NCBI RefSeq assembly: GCF_019303535.1
Contig: NZ_JACCIU010000001.1
Coordinates: 1,178,001-1,242,000 of the forward strand
Direction: 5' to 3'
Length of the DNA stretch: 64,000 nucleotides
Source of the DNA: Lactobacillus sp. Sy-1
GTDB taxonomy: Bacteria > Bacillota > Bacilli > Lactobacillales > Lactobacillaceae
Shown here: positions 57,401-60,806 of the stretch, piece after piece
Position numbering within the stretch: position 1 is the stretch's first letter
Layout of the letters: each line of letters starts with the position of its first letter
Notes under the pieces: model-generated
Seen by the model: only the letters and a program-made list of their open reading frames with translations
Told to the model about the DNA's origin: nothing
Databases searched by the model: none
Translations under genes and position numbers: made by a program

Positions 57401-58614
57401 TTATAAGCAGAGTAGGCAGAGACCGCTCCTTGGCTCGCAGCTTGACTACTGGAGTTAGTTGTCGAGTCAGCATACCGAGTAGAGAGAATATTAGCTACGT
57501 TTGCCGCACTCGAAATTGCAACGATTTCATTACTTCCAGTGGTGAAATCATTCGCAACTGACTTTGCAGATGCAATCGCAGAGTTAACACTTGCAATCGC
57601 ATCACTTAAATTGGTAACGGTACTTCCAACCCCGTCATCTGCGTCCCGATACAATAATTCAACGTTGGCTGCATCTGAATCTGATAGATTACTAACGTCA
57701 ATCGCATTAGACCCATTTGCTACGGAGCTACCAGTTGACGAGTCACTGGAATTACTAGATTCACTAACAACCCCCGAGTTATTAGCAGCGGCGTTGACCG
57801 CACTCGCAAAGTTAACGCCTGATTGCTCAACGCTACTGGAGCTATCGCTGGATCGGACGTCAGCAGAGTCATTGGCACTTGCATTTGAAGCCGCTACATA
57901 GCTTTCGCTACTGTTTGATGAATTAACATCCACCGTCGCTGCAAGACTCGCAACTAAAGAAGCGTCCGCATCGAGGCCAGCGTCATGCGACTCACTAGCT
58001 ACGGAAGCATCAGTGGAATTATTATCACTAACGGTTGCTAAACTAACGTTAGTCGATTCCCCACTAGCACTACTAGTGGTACTGCTATCGCTACTACTGC
58101 TGTCACCACTGGACTGGTCAGTGGAACTTGCAGCAGTCCCATCGGAGGCGCTACTGGTAGTGTCACTAGCACTACTGCTCTTTTCAGTGGTCGTACTTGT
58201 CTTAGAAGAACTAGTGTTATTGCCACTTTCAGTGGTACTACTAGCACTCTTGGCAGTGGAGTCACTTGCAGAGCTATCAGCACTGGCACTAGCAGTGGTG
58301 GAATCGCTACTGCTACTCGATGCATTTACAGTGGGAATATTTGAGCTAGCGTTATTACCATTAACGGTTGGAACTTCGCTACTGGAAGTGCTAGTCGAAC
58401 TATTGTTATTATATTCGTTTTGATCAGCATTTGAGCCATCAGAAGTATAATTAGCGTCACTGTCGGTATCCGCATGAACGGTCTTTTGGCCCAGTGCAGA
58501 ACCACCACCGATAACAGCAAGCATTGATAAAGAAACCACAACCCATTGTTTCTTTACCTTTCTAAGTACCTTCTTGTCTTTAACTTTATTAAACCGATAC
58601 TTGTTATAAAACAT
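33472..58614 (-). CDS. Giant stalked surface adhesin (8380 residues)
   Basis: One uninterrupted 25,143-bp frame. Domain order by residue: 1-48 signal peptide with a KxYKxGKxW-like motif; ~49-330 Ser-rich low complexity; ~330-515 Ser/Ala-rich helix; ~518-1010 beta-helix, pectate-lyase-like adhesive head; ~1042-1157 Ig-like beta domain; ~1177-1220 Tyr/Gly repeats; ~1224-8113 Ser/Ala/Asn stalk with a ~220-residue period; 8116-8225 second Tyr/Gly segment; ~8235-8380 DUF5776-like wall-binding repeats. There is no LPxTG anchor. ATG 58614 follows AAGGAGG. Giant extracellular proteins are known from bee-associated lactobacilli. An adhesive or matrix role is inferred from the head and anchor domains. 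The stalk has few charged residues, and its only regular prolines are in the NPSN-type breaks. Confidence 0.95.
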   Translation of the reverse strand: MFYNKYRFNKVKDKKVLRKVKKQWVVVSLSMLAVIGGGSALGQKTVHADTDSDANYTSDGSNADQNEYNNNSSTSTSSSEVPTVNGNNASSNIPTVNASSSSSDSTTASASADSSASDSTAKSASSTTESGNNTSSSKTSTTTEKSSSASDTTSSASDGTAASSTDQSSGDSSSSDSSTTSSASGESTNVSLATVSDNNSTDASVASESHDAGLDADASLVASLAATVDVNSSNSSESYVAASNASANDSADVRSSDSSSSVEQSGVNFASAVNAAANNSGVVSESSNSSDSSTGSSVANGSNAIDVSNLSDSDAANVELLYRDADDGVGSTVTNLSDAIASVNSAIASAKSVANDFTTGSNEIVAISSAANVANILSTRYADSTTNSSSQAASQGAVSAYSAYNSLASYVTTMTLQSVFAQNALVTLNSLSAALSSASSASAAGSTLNQIEMTSLYGAVTSQYSNANSYYATNSNALSSINAGSLTVSGYVSQVSSATSTTASQASANANNAGNASGFINVTTATQFDAAMLNSKITHINVDGNFGLWSKYYANNDSVTNSHNGTFTVNGLRMDGTTSTIDFAGASYNVTTASTVIMQNLTAYGTDYYGPITARYTSGQSLYYDNVTYTGSQLAYATTTNLYLGNPNNIADTTATKNGGSINVNDNPIKSTVIINGGQNYDAFAVASQYGMTPPSSKGLGVLTNGIAQAEGYPMGGNSVNGGSNQQNFQVASVEFLPGVTFSGSTYNGNVLEITAGGSATIDHGANVTLIPRGWGAEDPVANAANAGIYLMGSGNVNVNAGAVLNVNPTVNPYTNYGNGKNILPVAIYSANGGNINVVNGAQLNVNADGSNAASGSATNAGGQNSSGLIYLNGSSSINVSNQGQLNITGTNLGGVSTAGILISGSSTMNLSSKSIFTEKVDGSGAITLINAQGSVLINDPQSIKLDARSNSNSGTVMMTSGVTIQGQAVSFTDSNGAKFGPYSGIQLTESNSTSGVKIVYIDPTTGQTSTSPTGYVLNGTSFNQDLNSTASTLNSYIQMNHVNDVQLGGINYDTSTGTISGWATPGSYIKIPYFQDQSAYNNGAALYLGSNFEKSDDPSDDSANYVTKADANGNWSYTIPSTQLNKANTAYNNYFLQVTAHLNTVKTTKEATVNVMAYSDGKSNKTANSNETTGQGLYNDYTAGANYISGYNQGQNDINFNSAIYNNGIDYQLGYQNGYASKPDTLAKQYYTIASSAVSANQSLFVPAGSNEASLATSASSYASSAYSVASAGLSYANSASGTYSDYQFIARYSSLQSIQASKIASAQAVIASNYSSTVSLLSLAASAYADGNLQFYGATSAQSIASGYLSNAQANITKAKSLASNSATVINAGAYVTLASSYANDLLSVAGSTTNDSSITSSALSAASFGYSQLSLAVSAASVAAYVASSNSVVINQLVSEASSGIAAGNAAAGKAANASTFASAASVAAASDKAAASGQAASAGTSTSNANNAYNSASTTASSALSTAASAASVASQNANASNTTTINSIISGINSAAAAVSSATATAASASTAASSQAIAASSAASSVSSAAIAVSTNASIATSAASVAESIYKSDPTNASAASALSSANTYASSAAAASSAISLAKDSADAASASADSAAKQAASAAAAASDAAAALDSLAGNLSAFAYDPTADKSNASVLMSLASIAGSSYASFASLVPNVSSAASAKDSTAQVALSSASAVKSSANNLVGSLSSASSFASSNNNAVITSYVNQGVSAESSLASYAAEADSLSVAISEQNSVAILANSSMASLNSVNPSPLSNASSAYSNGSSAYSAANGGNSVAASAFLTTGSGQLYPAQAGATDASKAYATLSNAASSLADLTSSLNDLKNSMAAQELIISNAAASAASVATDVVNMSKAVTSAQSYASNATSSQANSAFSYSSQANSASASASAAAGVASNDVQSISAQSSAVSSMASLYPVSSANNSNISSVASVVASAATTIASASATATSASTDASGASADANNASASASNAYSIAASYASAAASAASAAVANAASASSAYSNGDSNGASQFSAQVVANSNNAQAAYNSASSANSVAQSYAASATSASTRASIASSIANSAASAANVAYIAASNAVNGANSGTSSSASAGSSAIINGSAQAAAITSGANAQYSAAIAASTAASSASVVVSGYSAAGISSANIVSSYANDSVNSGNPVISSAVSAINSMNTQLSALSSNATIQSRAASTAASNAVRASSGLRVYNDQIASSATAASSYYSLAQSAAAAGDNAAVNSYNADIVSVAADAVNYVPVTTGFAAAISKANSEAQSAAAQAISDANTAASLNASITAATNSAASASAADSDASAAGSYSSAAGSYSSNASSSSSMASSASSVASSAASTATNSANSAANSASDASVIASSMASAAAAQSGNSALSSYASQAASQANAASTAASQASTAASRANKDSSTASSQSAIASSASAGASSASAVASAAASAAASAANNGDSATASSARSAASSAAVVASNQASIASAAAAAASNAATDASNAANDASSASSAASSADSAAQSIASAASGNSSAASNGSSSANAINSSASIANASIANDGHIISGYTSDANSFASAARSAAIATSGLNSSVGSVANQIAILNTANSGNTVISTANSVAVSAASVASSAYNDATIQSSIANSAAADASAASNQANRDVTAASSNYVKVSNAVASANSAYAVGNVSLGDSYAMNASNASAAISDQATDISYQSSVASSARIAASNAASQAIIDQGNAKQALSAISNAYQSAAAANSTASSASTNSSTNSSTTNSASSVANSVNGADSTNASLASSYASIAVSYASQASSNFASVSAANSTIASIFSSNSTNSVLSGYASAANSAQIAISGYNSDASLQSSIALSAASAASSLHGSDASLLASVNSYSVAVSSYDASANAAYLAGNVSAGDTAASSAKSAVNSASSIAQTMLNNSTAIQKLTNSASDAASRAASDASGIATQIGSFNSASSAFSSASAAMSGGASSANSASTAISSMASLINSTIDSTASAYVNKVRNYQSIVSSVASSISSAYPTESSQTSYVNSYYAKDPNNSTFSSANSIANSGFSDVTGAKKDMVTQGVVVDSLAANVESLQDQLLQLSSAISGYASGIAQYSTAASQAYSAGDISAANGYIASVNSLVTAASTTTNSLQIATYTMPRLTSFAYVPVESAYANSTIASTGSSAISAAYGMVSETASSATNGGNSSANSAQNSANSASSAASTAASGANADASKASQYNQAASSADSVVTSYSNNATQQGTIMSSIVSQFSGSSNAALSAASSAYNVASSALGSVKTSADSYAATASSQYIVASNAASLTNSASVAASVNASLANQAASQAIAANSAQNYTQAASLNANASSYASTAAAAAAAAQTNSQATATATQAASTAASQAEAAQSTASGYNNSISAAISNAQAANSAASDASAASSYASAASSYNSNAQSDSAAVQKDASAASNNATSASNNAASASAAASTAADSATAAQSTANANKSNSAIQSLASSASAAASTAASAASVASSANSKAASDSSNAIVQSNSATSAATAASTANSIASSAASAASTAAQSGNSSAASTARSIASSAANDASNAASAAAAAKSAADSYANDASSANSTASSANSTASSASSIASSANSTASSNASAGSGASSATSGTSSEASNMNSATSLSTSTAKSYANSASFYASQASSAAVATSNFNTQVTSNATAANSLASANGQNQIIQAQVKLVNSASVAASNALVDANNQSAAANSAYVNASSAAASAIAASTAASVAVSNVNSLVSVANSYYTAGDVTNGSIFASQASATASGMAALSTAASNAVTAASSATSIASIAASLAISDQAVASSAASVVASATSAASSAASQASGANSNGSNNSSTATSANSVAGSVASADGTNASLANSYASNASSSASLASSNADSVTTVNNSIASLVSANASNASLASYAVSASSASVAIASLNTDAQSQKSAASSAASVANSIHSASDGSLSAVISSASVAVSNNVASANSAYLAGSTNDGDRFAATASTAASTASAAAQSMLNNSSAILSYTNLASTAASKAAQDVQQMGVQINAFNSAASAASTANSAAKSGGSAGSSASSQASSAASATSIAGSTASANDGVINSAYSVTSSVVGTMSTNVSTANSIATSISTYLNNDPSDSTFKSAASVASSAVTAINGFNADASLQNSIAASASSAGSSQVALIASASSTVSGAVSNANSYYVQATSAFNGGDTINGSIYTSLAVSAANAASATASLATSAATNTGSLASTASIAADNARKDLASASDVMLSMTSAASGASSAASNAGSGTTSATSSASSEAASASSAASSAASGANADAKTASSANAVASSADSVVTSYSNNANGMSSAMSAIVNNATNASNAAISAASSAFSSASSGLTSAKSAADSYSATASSAYSVVSSAASVANSANTMASINASIASANASAAAAATKAGNYSQANSLNSNASAAASAASQNAADAITASSTAASVTPAAVSAGNSASAEASVAAGLNSAASAAYQSAENASSAVSYASQASSYASQASSYNDNAQSDSAAVQKDASAASNNASAASNNAGSAANNAASASAQASSANSVASANPSNSAVQSLASSATAAASTASSAAVVASSANKQAASDSSNAIVQSSIASAAAAAGSAANSTATSAKAAASAAAQSGDSSTASTQASIASSAANDASKAASNAAAAKSSADSYASDASAQNSIASSASNDASSANSVASSANSAANSNAAAGSGASSATSGTSSEASSYNSAIGISTSTAKSYAGDASTYASQASSAAVATSNFNTQVTSNATVANSIASANPKNTIVSQQVSIVNSVASVASSALADANKQSSAANSAYANASSSAASAIAASTAASVATSNVNSLVSVANSYYKAGDVTNGSIFAAQASATASGMATLSTAASNAVIAASNATIIASEAASAAISDQVVASSAASVASSATNAASSAASQAAGANSNGSSENSTASSANSVAGSVYNGEAGNVSLANSYATNASSSASLASSNADSVSVVNSSIANLANSNPANQVILAASKAADSANSMIASLNTDAQSQKSTASSAASVANAIHGSNSALSVAIASASTAVSDNVASANSAYLAGSTSAGDNFASAASTAASTASANAQTMLNNSSAIASLTSVASTAASNAANDVQQMGVQISNFNSAASAANSAANAATSGNAAGSGASSEASSASASTSTASATASANSAATSSAYSIASSAASVVSGNVQSANVIANSINSYFNSNSSDAIFSSAASYASSAVTAISSYNSDAATQRSIAGSASTAVTSQIAVITNASSAISSAISAISSANTQASVAYMTGKNADGSNYTSIAVSAAAVASQQAASAASAAAVTTSLTTVAQSAASQAVNDESAASGVMLSLVAAKAGADSEATAIASAGTSGDNSKAGSAANSAASDASSAKASASATGSDASSASKAASAANSTASANPSNAVMSSAASAATSAASAASSAASDASNQASTAASAANAASSDASNASAANSAASAANSAASSAASAANSAASKGDSSAASTQASIASSAASAAKSASDAASSAASAASSHAAIASSASSQAANDSAAASAANSTATSASNAISSAANEGSSGANSANAASSMASSASSAAASYASGADTNASAAKVASATASSADSVVTSYSNNAGQQSSAMSNYVSNNPSNAAISAANSAYQSASSALASDKAATSGYSSTASSAYIAASTAASTADSEANNAKNNASLASTNASQAISANTAGNYSQASAYNSAAASFASAASTNADNAKTASQNASTATSAGQNAANSAAAIASAAAAQNSAVNSAIVAASTASAAASDASAAKSYASQASEYNSSAQSDSQAVNSASASANSAANSAATASTAASSNASLASSASIAASIIASLHPSNAAIKSDASVASAANSTAQSANSVASSAASKAASDSSYIAGQSSTASSAASQASSANDDASSAASAAASYASAGNDSSASAAKVIASSAATVASSAAAAASTARSNAESAASDASAANSTAQSASSVASSAASQATSANNDASNNASAASAATGNNSGTNATASIYASATESYAASADANAKSAASYASTASLASSVAGSDSAAIASASGAINSIAANNSGNSYIASQVATATSASSVANAASIDAASQSSIASSAAAVASAAASQANLDSYNASLTSNNVKSLIDSANSAYTNGDISAGSNFASQASQAAAGMSAQANDAATQSSIAASATTIASTAASKAQVDSSNANAASSAAANALSNATQASAAANDAQSASSYASQASSYSGNASADSSAVSSDSAVASAASSNASSASSAAASHANDASNAASSAASTANANPSNATVKSLASSASAAASAAASEASAANSASSAANSASSVASAQNSAANSASTAASKASSIASSAASAASSAANAGNSSAASAAKSIASSAASDASNAAIAAASAKSAADSAASAANSANSAAQSANSAANSDASAAQSDNNAASSAATAGNNGSASASAASSEASSASAAINSYASAASADASAAGSYASVASSAASVVTSDSNTANQQSAVMSGYVSGNPSNAAISSASAAMSVASSALGSVKSDADSQKAKASSAASVASAAASVANSISAVASSNANMASVYASQAISANNAGDYSGASALNSSAATAANSASALVASASSASATAASAKNDAANAASAAQTDESSANSYVATISSAVSAASTASAAASYASNASNSSKEASAATSGAVISNSSASSYASAANSNNSVASKAASDAQASSSAANDAANSAATQKALHPSNATISSAASTAASAASVAKSAASDANSNSIIASNAASAAGSYSGQASTATSTAKSASSDAASYSAAASNAAQSGDSTAASSYASLASNAANSADSASNAAASAAAAASSQASTASAAASQAMTDSTNASIANSTAASANTDAANAANAASAGASGAANASSTASAVSSAVSSYASGANSDASAASSYASQADSAASATNSISSSANSDAANAASAASANSGNPVISSAASIASSAATIASNAKSDADKQSSIADSAASAASAAASKANEDSKAASSAASTVNSLSSAASSAFAGGDTSAGSIYISQASAAASGMSSLQSDASNQASIASSAKNVASSAAAAAISDQSVASSAASVASSANSTATSAAASNANNNGNSASNAFSSTTSYASAVANDLANTSANASIAASASVAVASDSAQALNSASLVQSIVAANPSNAAISGAAQVISAAEPKLTSLNADASVQKNLAYSATAQVSSAAVVINSANAAAKENNRVANIYASLAASAISAHDYGNAGNYNTSASENAANASTMASIAASAFAVAEANSKVATSAASSAIADESAANSVLADVNSATSSAVQASLAASDAVRASNAANSGQNDVNNIIADSKVTSSVSAQVQSNSAVASQQASSATSAAQAATFTANVANSAAASYPKDQVVSSAAVVIASAASLANRLASQANSAAVIASSASVQAQSASQTANSALSAANSANASAQSAQSVASSAAQGGNSVIASSARSAAESASATIAIYRSQADAAASVANSLSTAGSSAASYAISANSLAQSANSIVSAKSSEITKEIAAANTGINNADQLTSAASANASAGSVTAGSVSVANDQTNSYASVASSVSVVVSSVANSISSDASVANSLNSQFATNPVLSSQTKLISSANITMASLNSDAKTQSSIANAAKSVANSASVIASSASVDLQKSAEFASSTASQAKSYYTVGNVSAGDIYNSLASSAVSAESVKNSLISLANSVISVKNSVASVAASAALSDSASANQLSVQASSAFVSAKEAYAAASNASVAASDSTATSSANVSTSSAASVTSYATSVNSLINSQAVSVTPLINSNTSAVIGGANQIAAIASAYPNDTSLASLASLASSAASLSIITTNFANSASATISSANSVTLSANSVAQSASSAASSDNAAASNAASAASSAALLGDNSVASSSRSVADLASSNAVVQNSIAKSAESAAIIANSIAVSLAGTISMNNQLVASSSILVSSAASAALSESALNSSASSASSASSSASASASASASASNSAASSSAANSLDANYYSLGLSDAIAKVAKNASYNSQATYQGAYDGYVAGSNNASSVVASGETSTYASDFARAYAVGHSVYTSEYAVGKAKAKTDTIATASLRNQAKGYVDGYVAEFNSKLAKHASYVYNKKKIYFYKNATFAVNERIAKANKMAGSNIDKFKISKIAVSSSGLVRYYIKNVISGYKGAYITANHGYVVSAYYQESDLKNTGSTTVKVLNPKGAIVHGEKGFTTRKKFYKTGSKIKVKRVVNYKGITRFYVGKGKYITSNKKLVKFL
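33475..33912 (-). other. C-terminal DUF5776/SLAP-like wall-binding repeats of the giant protein
   Basis: Residues ~8235-8380 are strongly basic, unlike the rest. They contain paired beta-modules: KIYFYKNATFAVN...GLVRYYIKN...GAYITANHGYV, then STTVKVLNPKGAIVHG...TGSKIKVKRV...TRFYVGKGKYITSNKK. The closing KYITSNKKLVKFL is typical of DUF5776-type modules that bind lactobacillar cell walls without covalent anchoring. Family assignment is by eye. Confidence 0.7.
33930..34270 (-). other. Tyr/Gly-rich segment closing the stalk
   Basis: Residues ~8116-8225 carry repeated Y-x2-G and GY motifs: YYSLGLSDAI, YQGAYDGYVAG, YAVGHSVYTSEYAVGKAK, GYVDGYVAEF. The same type of motif occurs just before the stalk (54955-55085: YISGYNQGQND, YQLGYQNGY). 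The stalk is therefore bracketed by related segments. Confidence 0.7.
34290..54945 (-). repeat. Stalk of ~220-residue units (at least 29 by motif)
   Basis: A Gly-Asp/Asn break such as AGDVTNG, AGNYSQA, QSGNSSA or AGDISAG recurs on the minus strand with centres near 53130, 52440, 51770, 51111, 50447, 49787, 49120, 48440, 47795, 47128, 46462, 45797, 45130, 44467, 43803, 43137, 42470, 41865, 41195, 40535, 39870, 39213, 38550, 37900, 37228, 36570, 35922, 35253 and 34597. The mean step is ~662 bp. Each unit also has one NPSN-type break (NPSNAAISAA and similar) and one Gly-Ser-rich break (SGASSATSGTSS, GSSGANS). Between breaks the sequence is Ala/Ser-rich and helix-compatible. Upstream of 53.1 kb the period is less clear. 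Confidence 0.85.
42135..48780 (-). repeat. Tandem duplication of a five-unit (3.32-kb) block inside the stalk
   Basis: The block about 45455-48780 and the block about 42135-45455 align throughout. The anchor SSADSVVTSYSNNA is at ~48735-48768 and ~45412-45445. ASSAAVATSNFNTQVTSNAT is identical at 47396-47451 and 44071-44127, with few base differences. AYLAGST is at ~46460 and ~43135, and GVQI(N/S)FNSAASAA follows in both. Copies further downstream are more diverged. Boundaries are approximate. Confidence 0.8.
55145..55490 (-). other. Ig-like beta domain following the adhesive head
   Basis: Residues ~1042-1157. The pattern DVQLGGINYDTSTGTISGWA, followed by ADANGNWSYTIPSTQL and ending FLQVTAHL...EATVNVMAYSDG, is that of bacterial Ig-like modules that end in a strand of alternating hydrophobic residues. 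It forms the joint between head and stalk. Confidence 0.6.
55590..57065 (-). other. Beta-helix pectate-lyase-like adhesive head
   Basis: Residues ~518-1010 start GFINVTTATQFDAAM and contain ladder-like turns typical of right-handed parallel beta-helices: GSINVNDNPIKSTVIINGG, GNVNVNAGAVLNVNP, GGNINVVNGAQLNVNAD, SSSINVSNQGQLNITG. Lactobacillar surface proteins with this start are called pectate lyase-like adhesive domain proteins. No catalytic residues of true lyases can be claimed. This region has normal composition and is the likely ligand-binding tip. Confidence 0.75.
58471..58614 (-). other. Signal peptide with degenerate KxYKxGKxW-type motif
   Basis: Residues 1-48: basic leader MFYNKYRFNKVKDKK, then VLRKVKKQWV in place of KxYKxGKxWV, hydrophobic core VVVSLSMLAVIGGGSALG, and probable cleavage after VHA (residue 48) before DTDSD. 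Long signals of this type are linked to Ser-rich glycoproteins and giant adhesins of lactobacilli and streptococci. Confidence 0.8.
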
Positions 58615-58643
58615 TCTGTTTTCCTCCTTAACAATATGTAAAT

Positions 58644-58686
58644 GGTTGTTTTAAAAGCCATTTTTATCCAGACTTTTAAAACAACC
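58644..58686 (-). promoter_or_regulatory. 14-bp perfect inverted repeat in the leader of the giant gene
   Basis: Arms GGTTGTTTTAAAAG (58644-58657) and CTTTTAAAACAACC (58673-58686) enclose 15 bases. It lies about 18 bp upstream of the AAGGAGG and has no T-run. It may be an mRNA 5' stem-loop or an operator. Confidence 0.75.
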
Positions 58687-58709
58687 TACGTCTATATATT
58701 CTAAAAACT

Positions 58710-58738
58710 ATTATAAACCTTTACTAAGTGTATTATAA
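58710..58738 (-). promoter_or_regulatory. Putative promoter of the giant adhesin gene
   Basis: On the minus strand TATAAT (58710-58715), 17 bp after TTATAA (58733-58738). A second TATAAT at 58732-58737 overlaps the -35 and lacks a -35 of its own. Transcription would start near 58703, placing the inverted repeat at the very 5' end of the mRNA. Confidence 0.5.
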
Positions 58739-58779
58739 CCATTTTACCCAATTATTTTTCGATTAATTAACCATCGTTT

Positions 58780-58821
58780 CAAAAATACGTATGCATAATA
58801 TTTGAATTCATACACACGTAT
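58780..58821 (-). terminator. Terminator after racD
   Basis: Arms ATACGTGTGTAT (58810-58821) and ATGCATACGTAT (58785-58796) pair over 12 positions with two G-U pairs, followed by T5 on the minus strand. It starts 6 bp after the racD stop and separates the wall operon from the giant gene. Confidence 0.75.
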
Positions 58822-58826
58822 CATTT

Positions 58827-59549
58827 TTAATTATTATTTCGATTTCTTTTTAACGTTTCTGCCATTTCAATCGTTCGATCAACCAATACCGACTGGGCAT
58901 CAACGATTGGATAAGCATGGTTGCCGGCCCGTTCTTCAGCCACCGATAGCTCCGTACATCCCAGAATCACTACGTCACTTTTTAATTCAGTAACCATTTG
59001 ATCCAAGATGTGGTGATAACGAGCTTCATCCACCACGTCCCGTTCTTTAATGTCGTGATAAATTAGATTCATCGTCTCATTCTTGATTGCAGACGTTGGC
59101 TTGACAACTTCAAAACCGGCCGCCTCAATTTCATGGTCGTACACCCCATCGTGAAGCGTCCCGTTAGTAGCAATTAACCCCACCCGCTTAGCAGTGGGAT
59201 AACGGTGCTTAATTGACGCAACCGCTTCGCGGGGCATGTGCAGGATTGGGACGTTAGTTTGGGATTGGAGTTGATCATAAAAGTAATGGGCGGTATTACA
59301 AGGTAAGGTAAAGAAGTCCGGGTGAAGCTGTGACTGTTGTTGAATATCCTCAATTAAATCCGGAAGCGGACTAGGCTTTTGGTGGTCCAAAATGTAATCA
59401 GTCCGATCCGGGACGGTAGCATGGTTGACCAGCAGATAGTTTAAGTAGTCCTGGTCGCGATGCGCCGGCGTCCGTTGATTCAAGAGGTGGATATAACTTT
59501 CGGTTGCCGTGGTGCCCATTCCCCCAATGATTGAGAAAAAGTTCTTCAT
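58827..59549 (-). CDS. racD: Aspartate racemase (Asp/Glu racemase superfamily)
   Basis: A 240-residue PLP-independent racemase. The start FFSIIGGMGTTATESYI is typical of aspartate racemases. The two catalytic cysteines are Cys84 in TLPCNTAHYF and Cys198 in VILGCTELS. It should make D-Asp for the ligase encoded 6 bp upstream. Being last in asnB-murE-aslA-racD supports that role over a catabolic one. Confidence 0.92.
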   Translation of the reverse strand: MKNFFSIIGGMGTTATESYIHLLNQRTPAHRDQDYLNYLLVNHATVPDRTDYILDHQKPSPLPDLIEDIQQQSQLHPDFFTLPCNTAHYFYDQLQSQTNVPILHMPREAVASIKHRYPTAKRVGLIATNGTLHDGVYDHEIEAAGFEVVKPTSAIKNETMNLIYHDIKERDVVDEARYHHILDQMVTELKSDVVILGCTELSVAEERAGNHAYPIVDAQSVLVDRTIEMAETLKRNRNNN

Positions 59550-59555
59550 ATGAAC

Positions 59556-60806
59556 CTACTCCTTATTCATTACAAAGTATTTCGCAAAGTTCTTACTATA
59601 ATTATGGAACATCCACTTCATCAATGCCCAGCGCTTTAAATTGCGGTCCTTAGCATACCAGAAGGTCGTCCCATACTGGTGGCGGTCAATTAATTTTAAA
59701 GCGGTTTGCTTATCGGCATTGTCCTTAGCGTATTGCTTGAACACACTGACGCTGACCCCTAACCAGAGGTAGTACTTGCTAGTGTCTTGGTTCGCATAGA
59801 CGGTGGTGCGGTCCTTAAGCACATCGAAGGCGTAGTCTTGGACCACCCAATCAGCAAGATTATAACCGTTTAGGGTTACAAAGAAACTACTCCGGCCCTG
59901 CCTTAGGTTGATTTCAAAGAGCTTGAACGAACCGTCACGAACGTCATACTTCATATCAAAATTGGCGTAACCAGTAAATTTAATCTCCTCCAAAAAGGTT
60001 TGAATTTGATCGTAAATGGTCTGGTTATACTCTGGTAAAATCGCCACGTAATTGCCGATTGCAGACGGGGCACAATCTTCCAAGAGCGGATGGCCGAGGC
60101 ACATCATCTTAACGTGGTGGTGCTTATCAACGTAGGCGTTCAACACCCGCATGTTGCTGTCATCACCCGGGATAAAGTCCTGTAAGATTAGATCCGAATG
60201 ATAGCCATTATCGTAGATTTTACCAACGATGTCCTTAAACTCTGCGGCTGACTTGATCACAAACGCCTTCTTACGGCCTTCAAAGTGCACATCTAACCAT
60301 TCTACACTGTTGGTCGGTTTTAACGCCACCGGATAGCCAAATGGTTGGGTGAGCGGTTCGCCGGATTCGTACATCTCCCGACTGATAATTTGGGTCTTTG
60401 GATATGGTAAGTTGTATTGATCACAGGTCTGATAGAAGTTTTCCTTGCTGTTTAATTGACGAATAAGACTGTAGTCAACGTATGGACACACGAAGACGTC
60501 CTCTAATTCAGATTTGTGCTTGGAAATTAACTCCGCATACCCATCCCCACAACCAATCAAAATCACTGGTTCATGGTGGCTAGCGTACTTTTGCTTTAGT
60601 TTCCGCATCGCTTGAATCCACTCCGGATCCTCGCTAAAGCCTGGAATCAACTCCAGGTCAACGATCTTGGTGAAGCGGGTCGGTGCTAACTGCACTTCGG
60701 CATAGGCCTTAACTGGTTGCCCATACTTTTCGTAAAGTGAACGCGCCATTCCATAACAATTAAAATCACTCCCCAATAAAATGGGGGTAAACGCTGTCTT
60801 ACTCAT
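59556..60806 (-). CDS. aslA: D-aspartate ligase (ATP-grasp, peptidoglycan cross-bridge)
   Basis: The 416-residue protein resembles Enterococcus faecium Asl along its length as I recall it: PILLGSDFNCYGMARS at the start, CGDGYAELIS, VALKPTNSVEW, QDFIPGDDSNMRVLNAYVD, MCLGHPLLED, KLFEINLRQGRSSFFVTLNG, and a C-terminal RWALMKWMFHNY. Asl joins the beta-carboxyl of D-Asp to the epsilon-amine of L-Lys in the stem peptide. It overlaps the murE 3' end by 8 bp and is followed at 6 bp by racD. Confidence 0.95.
   Translation of the reverse strand: MSKTAFTPILLGSDFNCYGMARSLYEKYGQPVKAYAEVQLAPTRFTKIVDLELIPGFSEDPEWIQAMRKLKQKYASHHEPVILIGCGDGYAELISKHKSELEDVFVCPYVDYSLIRQLNSKENFYQTCDQYNLPYPKTQIISREMYESGEPLTQPFGYPVALKPTNSVEWLDVHFEGRKKAFVIKSAAEFKDIVGKIYDNGYHSDLILQDFIPGDDSNMRVLNAYVDKHHHVKMMCLGHPLLEDCAPSAIGNYVAILPEYNQTIYDQIQTFLEEIKFTGYANFDMKYDVRDGSFKLFEINLRQGRSSFFVTLNGYNLADWVVQDYAFDVLKDRTTVYANQDTSKYYLWLGVSVSVFKQYAKDNADKQTALKLIDRHQYGTTFWYAKDRNLKRWALMKWMFHNYSKNFAKYFVMNKE

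Noticed and set aside
33700-58600. Many 60-190-codon open frames on both strands inside the giant gene, rich in Leu or Ala
   Set aside because: They are by-products of the repetitive Ala/Ser coding sequence read in other frames. They lack Shine-Dalgarno sites and family resemblance, and a single 8380-codon frame explains the DNA.
33472-58614. Possible assembly chimera of several adhesin genes
   Set aside because: No internal stop, start with Shine-Dalgarno, or second signal peptide or anchor is seen, and the unit period runs steadily through the stalk. Long reads would still be useful for the duplicated part.
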